Assembly (NCBI GenBank): GCA_002372775.1
Contig: DFIJ01000039.1
Coordinates: forward strand, 1 to 6,233
Origin: Christensenella sp. UBA3700
GTDB taxonomy: Bacteria > Bacillota > Clostridia > Christensenellales > UBA3700
Direction: 5' to 3'
Length of the DNA stretch: 6,233 nucleotides
Below the pieces are notes generated by a model, which was not told the DNA's origin, searched no databases, and saw only the letters and a program-made list of their open reading frames with translations. Position numbers and translations under genes: made by a program. The stretch's first letter is position 1. Each line of letters begins with the position of its first letter. Positions 1 to 5,267 of this stretch are shown piece by piece.

Positions 1-1
1 G

Positions 2-211
2 AGTGCGGATTTTTTCGCATGCGACAACTTAATAGATAGAATAAAATACAAGAATTATGTAAAGAACAAAGAGAATATTAATAAGAATTCGATAATAAAT
101 TTCTGTGAGGAACAACATATAAAGCCAGGAATTCTTGTCGGCCGCATGCAACATGATGGAATAATAAAATACAGCGAGTATAATGAATTAAGAGAGAAAG
201 TTTTATGTTGA
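2..211 (+). CDS. C-terminal fragment of an ImmA/IrrE-type metallopeptidase domain protein (5' end outside window)
   Basis: The reading frame is open from the window edge and ends at TGA 209-211, giving 69 residues. It begins SADFFACDNLI, which resembles the 'EADxFAxxxLIP' segment that follows the zinc-binding helix in ImmA/IrrE-family proteins. It ends with IKPGILVGRMQHDGIIKY followed by a short charged tail. That 'I-x-P-G-I-V-V-G-R-L-Q-H-D' block is typical of the C-terminus of these proteins, which often carry an N-terminal HTH domain and occur as antitoxin-like or phage/ICE repressor-cleaving proteins. The HExxH zinc motif and any HTH domain would lie upstream and are not visible, so neither catalytic competence nor a toxin partner can be judged. 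A strong terminator follows 26 bases after the stop, so this gene ends its transcription unit. The family call rests on these two motifs only. Confidence 0.6.
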   Translation, partial: SADFFACDNLIDRIKYKNYVKNKENINKNSIINFCEEQHIKPGILVGRMQHDGIIKYSEYNELREKVLC

Positions 212-237
212 GAAATCTCATATAATTATATTGAGTA

Positions 238-275
238 AAGACTTGTAGGAATTACAAGTCTTATTTCTTTTATAT
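238..275 (+). terminator. Rho-independent terminator of the upstream gene
   Basis: The arms AAGACTTGTA (238-247) and TACAAGTCTT (253-262) form a perfect 10-bp stem around a 5-base loop (GGAAT). They are followed by the T-rich tract ATTTCTTTTAT. The minus-strand side has no comparable T-run, so it should act only on rightward transcripts coming from the fragment gene. It insulates the GH3 gene from upstream transcription. Confidence 0.88.
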
Positions 276-287
276 TTATATAATATA

Positions 288-296
288 TGTTAGAAT
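288..296 (+). promoter_or_regulatory. Candidate extended -10 promoter of the GH3 gene
   Basis: TG-T-TAGAAT (288-296) fits an extended -10 element. No good -35 is seen: the hexamer 17 bases upstream, TTTTAT, is poor. Transcription would begin near 303, leaving a leader of about 14 bases that just contains the ribosome binding site TTGGAGGG (304-311). An overlapping alternative, TATAAT at 279-284, also lacks a good -35. The region is so AT-rich that the choice is uncertain. A promoter is expected here because the terminator at 238-275 blocks read-through. Confidence 0.4.
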
Positions 297-316
297 AGAA
301 ACGTTGGAGGGTTATT

Positions 317-2734
317 ATGAAACTAAAAACTAGAATTGTAAACGCTATATCACTACTAGTTGCTAAGATTACAGGCGGCGTAGTTCAAGATGAATCAGCA
401 GAAATATTAGATGGAAAAGTTACTCAAGGTATGCCAGAACTTATTAGAAAGGCTGGTGCTGAAGGCGCCGTTCTTCTAAAGAACGACGGGATGTTGCCAT
501 TTACTAAAGACAGGGAGATTTCAGTATTTGGTCGTGTTCAATATGATTACTTCTCAACAGGATATGGTTCAGGTGGCGACGTTAAAAAGCCTTATGTAAG
601 ACATTTAATAAATGGTATTGAAAATTGTGAGGAATTATCTTTAAATAGAGTCCTTGCTCAAGAATATGCAGAATGGGTAATGGATAATGAAATAGATCAT
701 GGATACTGGGCACATTGGCCAAGATCTTATCCAGAAATGCCATTAAGTGACGAAATCGTCAATAAAGCAAGAAAAACATCCAATGATGCAATTATTGTTT
801 TAGGTAGATCTTCAGGCGAAGATAGGGAAAACGCTTTAGAAGAAGGAAGCTACTATCTAAAGAAAGAAGAAAAAGACATGATTGATATGGTAGCAAAGAA
901 GTTTGACAACATTTGCTTACTTTTAAATATTGGATCAATTATGGATTTAACTTGGACTGAAGCATATAAAGACAAGATCAAAGCTATCATGATTGTATGG
1001 CAAGGTGGTATGGAATCCGGTAACTCCATAGCAGATTTATTATCTGGTAGAGTTGCTCCATCAGGAAGGCTTGCAGATACTATTGTTAGAAAATATGAAG
1101 ATTATCCTTCTTCAAATGATTTCGGCGGAAAGGTATTCAATAATTATGTCGAAGATATCTATGTAGGATATAGATATTTTGAAACATTTAATAAGGATGC
1201 TGTTCTATATCCATTCGGATTCGGCCTTGGATACTCAAAATTCACTCAAGAAGTGACAAAGGTTGAAGAATCAGACAAAGATGTTAAGTTAACAATAAAA
1301 GTTAATAATAATGGCAATTTCAAAGGCAAGGATGTTGTTCAAGTATATATTCAAAAGCCTATTAGTCCTATAGATAACCCATATAGAGAACTAGTAGCAT
1401 ATAAGAAAACAAAAGAACTTCAACCAGGAGAAACAGATACTTTATTTATTAGAGTATCTAAAGAACAATTCGCATCATACGATTCACAAGGGGTTACAGG
1501 ATTTAAATCTGCTTATGTTGCTCAAAAGGGAGAGTATGTAATATCTGTTGGTGAAAACGTAAGAGATGCAAAAGATGTTACTAAGGTGGTTGTTAATGAG
1601 CATACTTTAGTTAAACAACTAAGCGAATTATTAGCTCCAACAAGCAACTTTAATATTATTAAGAATGTTAAAGGTAAGGCTAAGTTAGTTCCAGTTGCAA
1701 CAAGAACAACAGATTTAAAGAAGATTATCTTAGATAATTTGCCAAAAGATATTCCACTTACAGGCAATAAAGGATATATCTTACAAGATGTTAAAGACGG
1801 TAAAGTGTCAATGGATGATTTCGTTGCTCAATTATCTTTAGATGATTTAGAAGCAATATCTCGTGGTGATTATACAATGAATAGTCCTCTAGGTGCTGCA
1901 GGTAATGCTGGCGCAATTGGTGGTGTTACTCAATCACTAAGAGATAAGGGAATTCCTGCTACTATTACAACTGATGGTCCTTCAGGAATTAGATTATTTG
2001 CTTCTTGCTCATTAATCCCAATTGGTGCACTTCTTGCTTGTACATTTAATGATGACCTTGTAGAAGAAATACACACAAAGATTTCAGAAGAAATGAAAGA
2101 TAGAGGATCAGACATTCTTCTTGCTCCAGGTATGAATATTCACAGAAATCCATTATGCGGAAGAAACTTTGAATATTATTCTGAAGATCCACTTCTATCA
2201 GGCAAGACAGCAGCGGCAGCAATTCGTGGTATTCAATCCCACGGCGGAAGCGCATGTCCAAAGCATTTTGCTTGTAACAACCAAGAATATATGAGAACTA
2301 CTAATGACTCAAGAGTATCAGAAAGAGCATTAAGAGAAATCTATTTAAAGGGATTTGAAATAGCTATCAAGGAAGCGGGTCCTAATACAATTATGACTTC
2401 ATATAACAAGATTAATGGTGTATGGAATCATTATAACTATGAATTATGTAAGAGTGTTCTTAGAGATGAATGGGGCTATGATGGCTTAGTTATGACAGAC
2501 TGGTGGATGCAATATGCACCATCTCCTGAATTCCCTAAGGTTAAGTCTAATGGCTATAGAGTAAGATCTAGAGTAAACGTATTAATGCCAGGTGGTAAGA
2601 GAATAGGCAAGAAAAAGCCAGATGGCACACTTCTTGCTACTTATGGTAAGAAAGAGGGTATCACTCTTGGTGAAATGCAACAAAATGCTAAAGATGTACT
2701 TGGTTTCTTACTAAAAACAGATAAGTTAAAATAA
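317..2734 (+). CDS. Glycoside hydrolase family 3 beta-glucosidase-like enzyme with swapped domain order
   Basis: This 805-residue protein is expected to hydrolyse beta-linked glycosides (cellobiose-type glucosides or xylosides) by a retaining mechanism. Domain order is reversed relative to the usual GH3. Residues about 40-305 are the alpha/beta sandwich domain (GAEGAVLLKNDGMLPF at 47-62, STGYGSGG at 80-87, YPFGFGLGYSKF at 298-309). An FN3-like domain follows at about 313-428. The TIM barrel comes last, at about 500-805: TTDGPSGIR 551-559, APGMNIHRNPLCGRNFEYYSED within 603-624, KHFACNNQE 649-657, MTSYNKINGV 693-702. The expected nucleophile is D728 in VMTDWW. The likely acid/base is E168 in SSGEDR, by analogy with the GEGYDR loop of bacterial GH3 enzymes. 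No signal peptide is evident, so it is probably cytoplasmic and acts on imported oligosaccharides. The start is supported by GGAGG (306-310) six bases upstream of the ATG. The family and permutation are clear; the substrate is not. Confidence 0.93.
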   Translation: MKLKTRIVNAISLLVAKITGGVVQDESAEILDGKVTQGMPELIRKAGAEGAVLLKNDGMLPFTKDREISVFGRVQYDYFSTGYGSGGDVKKPYVRHLINGIENCEELSLNRVLAQEYAEWVMDNEIDHGYWAHWPRSYPEMPLSDEIVNKARKTSNDAIIVLGRSSGEDRENALEEGSYYLKKEEKDMIDMVAKKFDNICLLLNIGSIMDLTWTEAYKDKIKAIMIVWQGGMESGNSIADLLSGRVAPSGRLADTIVRKYEDYPSSNDFGGKVFNNYVEDIYVGYRYFETFNKDAVLYPFGFGLGYSKFTQEVTKVEESDKDVKLTIKVNNNGNFKGKDVVQVYIQKPISPIDNPYRELVAYKKTKELQPGETDTLFIRVSKEQFASYDSQGVTGFKSAYVAQKGEYVISVGENVRDAKDVTKVVVNEHTLVKQLSELLAPTSNFNIIKNVKGKAKLVPVATRTTDLKKIILDNLPKDIPLTGNKGYILQDVKDGKVSMDDFVAQLSLDDLEAISRGDYTMNSPLGAAGNAGAIGGVTQSLRDKGIPATITTDGPSGIRLFASCSLIPIGALLACTFNDDLVEEIHTKISEEMKDRGSDILLAPGMNIHRNPLCGRNFEYYSEDPLLSGKTAAAAIRGIQSHGGSACPKHFACNNQEYMRTTNDSRVSERALREIYLKGFEIAIKEAGPNTIMTSYNKINGVWNHYNYELCKSVLRDEWGYDGLVMTDWWMQYAPSPEFPKVKSNGYRVRSRVNVLMPGGKRIGKKKPDGTLLATYGKKEGITLGEMQQNAKDVLGFLLKTDKLK

Positions 2735-3289
2735 CTAATTGTTTAGAGTTATAAAGTATTCTGTAAGTAATTCAGGGGTTTCCTTATAAAGATTATTTAC
2801 CCAATACTCTAAAGTAATAATGAACGATTCAACCATCCCACGTGAACGTAAATCGCTTGGGATGGATTTTTCTTTTATATAGTGATTAGTAACCATAGCA
2901 TTGGCGAAGTCTTTTATCTCATATCTCATCTCGTTTAGAAATACGTCCTTAGATTCGCTTTTAAATATGGCATCAATGATTTCATGGTTGTCATGAATGT
3001 GGTAGAAAATATGAGTGATTAAATGCTTGTAATCAAATATGGAAGATTTTGAAAAGTCATGGCTCTTTTCTTCTTCTAAGGAGTGAGAAAAAACATGACG
3101 GAATATAGATGAGCATAAAGACTTTAATACTTCTTCTTTTGTTTTAAAGTGAGAATAGAATGTTGACCTTGAAATCTTTGATTCATCGAGTATATCTTGT
3201 ATAGTTATATCTGCATATGGCTTTCTATCTAATGTCGCTTTAAATGCATCGTATATAGCTGTTTTTGTTTTTTCAATTCTCTTATCCAT
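2735..3289 (-). CDS. TetR/AcrR-family transcriptional regulator
   Basis: This predicted 184-residue DNA-binding protein has a typical TetR N-terminus. Helix 1 is KTKTAIYDAFKATL (residues 7-20). The HTH is ITIQDILDESKISRSTFYSHFKTKEEV (28-54), with the hallmark STFYxHFxxKEEV recognition segment. The C-terminal two thirds is helical, rich in His, Phe and acidic residues, and resembles the Firmicutes-type TetR ligand-binding/dimerisation domain, but no ligand can be read from it. The frame opens 33 bases further upstream at 3322, but I place the start at 3289, where GAGGTGG lies 5-8 bases before the ATG; the 3322 start would fall inside the promoter. It is divergent from the iron-type ABC operon and convergent with the GH3 gene, its stop directly abutting the GH3 stop. 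Self-regulation and control of the importer are inferred from position; an effect on GH3 is less likely. Confidence 0.9.
   Translation of the reverse strand: MDKRIEKTKTAIYDAFKATLDRKPYADITIQDILDESKISRSTFYSHFKTKEEVLKSLCSSIFRHVFSHSLEEEKSHDFSKSSIFDYKHLITHIFYHIHDNHEIIDAIFKSESKDVFLNEMRYEIKDFANAMVTNHYIKEKSIPSDLRSRGMVESFIITLEYWVNNLYKETPELLTEYFITLNN
2833..2876 (+). terminator. Intrinsic terminator for the GH3 transcript, embedded antisense within tetR
   Basis: CCATCCCA (2833-2840) and TGGGATGG (2858-2865) pair perfectly over 8 bp, five of them G-C, across a 17-base loop. ATTTTTCTTTT follows immediately (2866-2876). The T-run is on the plus strand only, so the element should stop rightward transcription about 130 bases past the GH3 stop, inside the convergent tetR gene. 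In tetR the same bases encode the segment IPSDLRSRGMVE. The loop is longer than usual for an intrinsic terminator, which lowers confidence. Confidence 0.6.
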
Positions 3290-3294
3290 AATAT

Positions 3295-3301
3295 CCACCT
3301 C
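3295..3301 (-). promoter_or_regulatory. Ribosome binding site deciding the tetR start
   Basis: On the minus strand GAGGTGG precedes ATATT-ATG, giving 5 bases to the start codon at 3289 (8 bases counted from GAGG). The upstream in-frame ATG at 3322 has no comparable site. This supports a 184-residue protein beginning MDKRIEK. Confidence 0.75.
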
Positions 3302-3307
3302 ATATCG

Positions 3308-3326
3308 AATAATAATAAACATTATG
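3308..3326. promoter_or_regulatory. Possible Fur-type box overlapping the tetR -10
   Basis: AATAATAATAAACATTATG matches 15 of 19 positions of the classical Fur-box consensus GATAATGATAATCATTATC, including the central C and the ATTAT of the inverted hexamer. Its position upstream of a FecCD-type importer fits iron-responsive control. However, it is far from the importer start and directly over tetR's promoter, and the AT bias inflates the match. Confidence 0.3.
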
Positions 3327-3338
3327 TTTTGTTGTCAA
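3309..3338 (-). promoter_or_regulatory. tetR promoter (TTGACA -35, TATTAT -10)
   Basis: On the minus strand a perfect TTGACA (3338-3333) is followed by 18 bases and TATTAT (3314-3309). A second TATTAT frame exists at 15 bases (3317-3312). Transcription would start near 3302, at the edge of the ribosome binding site, so the leader is very short. The spacer carries the palindrome AAACATTATGTTT, and a Fur-like sequence overlaps the -10, so regulation by occlusion is plausible. Confidence 0.6.
3317..3329. promoter_or_regulatory. Candidate operator: 13-base palindrome in the tetR promoter spacer
   Basis: AAACAT-T-ATGTTT is a perfect inverted repeat with 6-base arms around one base, lying between the -35 and -10 of the tetR promoter. 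A partial second copy of the half-site AACAT occurs at 3349-3353, 31 bases away (about three helical turns), within the weaker inverted repeat ACAT-N5-ATGT (3350-3362). TetR dimers bind short inverted repeats, so autorepression through this site is a reasonable inference. In AT-rich DNA such palindromes also occur by chance. Confidence 0.4.
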
Positions 3339-3411
3339 TAAGTTATCGAACATTTTGTATGTAAATGTCAAAATTTATGCCAAGATATCAAACAAAAATG
3401 TCATATTCGTC

Positions 3412-3439
3412 TTGTAATTGACCTGTATTTATATATAAT
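3412..3439 (+). promoter_or_regulatory. Candidate promoter of the ABC importer operon
   Basis: TTGTAA (3412-3417), a 16-base spacer and a perfect TATAAT (3434-3439) make the best sigma-A-type match before the permease. The predicted start near 3446 would lie after the AAAAGG ribosome binding site (3440-3445) and leave only about five bases before the ATG. Either the message is nearly leaderless from this promoter, or the functional promoter lies further upstream in the 3330-3410 region. No better alternative was found. Confidence 0.35.
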
Positions 3440-3450
3440 AAAAGGTAGTT

Positions 3451-4515
3451 ATGGGTGAAGAGTTACAAAAAGAGTATAAAAGAATAAATAACAAAAGAAG
3501 AGCAATTCTTTTGTCGCTGCTATTTATAGACATAGCACTTATTGTTGTATGTCTTTGTGTTGGCTCAGCCTCTTTATCTATCTCTGAAACTCTAAAGGGT
3601 ATTTTTAAAATAGGTGAGAAAAAGTATTCACTTATTATTTGGAATATACGTATGCCAAGAGTACTTGCTGCTGTTATTGCAGGTGGCGGACTTGCTATAA
3701 GTGGTTTAATTATGCAAAGCGTTTTGAAAAACCCAATGGCATCACCATCAACACTAGGCGTATCTAATGCTGCTACTTTTGGTGCTAATTTCGCAATAAT
3801 TGTTCTTGGTATGGGGATGATGAATTCTTCATCAGGAACTGACCTTTATATAAACAATCCATATTTAGTAGCAACAACAGCATTACTTTTTGCTGTAATA
3901 AGTGTTGCTTTGATACTACTTCTTTCTCATTTAAAGAGGTTTTCATCAGAAACTGTAGTTTTAGCTGGCTTAGCCGTAGGTGCAATATTTACAGCAGCAA
4001 CTACTATAATTCAATATTTTGCAGATTCTAACCAATTAGCAACAGCCGTTTATTGGTCTTTTGGTAATTTATCTAGAGCTACATATCTTGAAGATTTATT
4101 AATGACTATAGTTGTTTGTGGTGCATTTGTATTTTTTATGTTCAATAGGATTAACTATGATGCAATGACTGCGGGTATTGATGCAGCAAGAACTATGGGT
4201 GTTAATACAAGAAGAGTAAGTATTCTATCTTTGCTATTTGCTTCTTTAATTACAGCTACATGCGTTTCATTCTTAGGAATAATAGGATTTATAGGTCTTG
4301 TTGCTCCACATATAATTAAGCGTTTTATTGGAGATAATCATAGATTCTTAATTCCTGCAACATTCTTGACTGGTGTTGGTATTTTGCTTATTGCAGATAC
4401 TATATCTAGAACAATCATATCAGGGCTATCTCTACCAGTTGGTGCTATAACATCACTTCTTGGTGGCCCAATGTTTATATATCTATTAATAAGAGGTAAA
4501 CAAAAGAATGCTTAA
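3451..4515 (+). CDS. FecCD-family ABC importer permease (iron-chelate/haem/corrinoid type)
   Basis: This 354-residue integral membrane protein forms the translocation channel of a class II ABC importer, presumably as a homodimer since only one permease gene is present. After a charged cytoplasmic N-terminus (residues 1-17), about ten hydrophobic helices can be seen, starting with 18-38 and ending with 325-347. The family blocks are clear: IRMPRVLAAVIAGGGLAISG (66-85) leading into MQSVLKNPMASPSTLGVSNAA (88-108), then GIDAARTMGVNTRR (242-255), and FIGLVAPHIIKRFIG (280-294), which corresponds to the segment contacting the ATPase in BtuC-like proteins. Length is normal for FecCD proteins. AAAGG lies five bases before the ATG. 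It is the first gene of the operon, diverging from tetR, and its last eight bases overlap the ATPase start, which suggests translational coupling. The family cannot by itself separate siderophore, haem and cobalamin substrates. Confidence 0.94.
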   Translation: MGEELQKEYKRINNKRRAILLSLLFIDIALIVVCLCVGSASLSISETLKGIFKIGEKKYSLIIWNIRMPRVLAAVIAGGGLAISGLIMQSVLKNPMASPSTLGVSNAATFGANFAIIVLGMGMMNSSSGTDLYINNPYLVATTALLFAVISVALILLLSHLKRFSSETVVLAGLAVGAIFTAATTIIQYFADSNQLATAVYWSFGNLSRATYLEDLLMTIVVCGAFVFFMFNRINYDAMTAGIDAARTMGVNTRRVSILSLLFASLITATCVSFLGIIGFIGLVAPHIIKRFIGDNHRFLIPATFLTGVGILLIADTISRTIISGLSLPVGAITSLLGGPMFIYLLIRGKQKNA

Positions 4516-5266
4516 AGTTGAAAATCTAACATTTGCATATGATCAAAAACATAATGTTTTAGATAACGTTTCACTTCATATACATGAAGGGATTTTCACT
4601 GCGTTACTTGGGCCTAATGGAACTGGTAAATCAACATTAATAAAGAATATCTTACAACTTCTAAAGTACAAAGAAGGAAGTATAACTGCAGATGGTGTAG
4701 ACGTATCTACATTATCCATAATAGAAAAAGCAAAATTGTTTGCATACGTACCACAAGAATTAGAACTTGGAAATATGAGTGTATTTGATGCAATACTTCT
4801 TGGCCGTAAGAATTTTGCTACATGGGGATTTAAAAAAGAAGACTACGACGCAACACTAGATGTTATAGGCAAGATTGGTATGAGTGATTTAGCATTTAGA
4901 AATGTTAGGGAGTTGTCTGGCGGCGAGAGACAAAAAGTAGCCATTGCTAGAGCGATTAATCAGGGTTCTAAATATTTGTTCTTGGATGAGCCTATAAGCA
5001 ATCTAGATATAAAGAATCAGATGGAGTGCTTAGAGCTTTTAAGAAGCATTATGAAAGAATACGACTTAACTATCATGGCTTCTATGCATGATTTGAATAT
5101 GGCAATAAGATATTCTGATCATTTCCTACTATTAAAAGACAATAAAGTATACAAAAATGCTGTAATAGATGAATTAACACCTGAAGACATTAAGGCATGT
5201 TATGGTATTGAAAGTGAAATAATAAAAAAAGACGGAATAAAAATAATTATTCCAAAGGGGATATAG
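4508..5266 (+). CDS. ABC importer ATPase of the FecE/BtuD type
   Basis: This 252-residue nucleotide-binding subunit powers the FecCD-type importer from the cytoplasmic face. All the ABC motifs are present and intact: Walker A GPNGTGKST (35-43), Q-loop glutamine Q83 in YVPQE, signature LSGGERQ (136-142), Walker B YLFLDE (156-161) with catalytic E161, D-loop SNLD (164-167) and H-loop H194 in ASMHD. Full length and order match ATPases of iron-siderophore and B12 importers. The 'FDAILLGR' stretch (93-100), C-terminal to the Q-loop, is characteristic of this subgroup. Its ATG lies inside the permease gene, with AAGAGGT (4491-4497) ten bases upstream. It is followed one base later by the binding-protein gene, whose Shine-Dalgarno lies within the ATPase's last codons. 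Confidence 0.95.
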   Translation: MLKVENLTFAYDQKHNVLDNVSLHIHEGIFTALLGPNGTGKSTLIKNILQLLKYKEGSITADGVDVSTLSIIEKAKLFAYVPQELELGNMSVFDAILLGRKNFATWGFKKEDYDATLDVIGKIGMSDLAFRNVRELSGGERQKVAIARAINQGSKYLFLDEPISNLDIKNQMECLELLRSIMKEYDLTIMASMHDLNMAIRYSDHFLLLKDNKVYKNAVIDELTPEDIKACYGIESEIIKKDGIKIIIPKGI

Positions 5267-5267
5267 T

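Noticed and set aside
209..241. TGA read as tryptophan, extending the first gene to the TAA at 236-238
   Set aside because: Tryptophan in the other genes is encoded by TGG, the ImmA-like tail ends naturally at 211, and the terminator placement suits a stop at the TGA.
1522..2261. Three minus-strand open frames of 61-81 codons inside the GH3 gene
   Set aside because: They lie wholly opposite conserved GH3 coding sequence, lack recognisable domains, and overlap one another; they look like shadows of the real frame.
2613..2627. Possible minus-strand terminator for tetR (GCCATCTGGC followed by TTTTTCTT) within the GH3 3' end
   Set aside because: The stem is only three base pairs with a four-base loop, too weak to call; no convincing leftward terminator for tetR was found.
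3290..3322. Longer tetR start giving an 11-residue N-terminal extension (MFIIIRYEVDI)
   Set aside because: There is no good ribosome binding site for it, and it would overlap the tetR promoter -10; the ATG at 3289 has GAGGTGG at proper spacing and gives the usual TetR N-terminus.
3785..3985. Minus-strand 66-codon open frame inside the permease gene
   Set aside because: Its low-complexity, Leu/Gln/Lys-rich translation is what the reverse strand of a membrane-protein gene gives, and it lies entirely within the well-supported FecCD frame.
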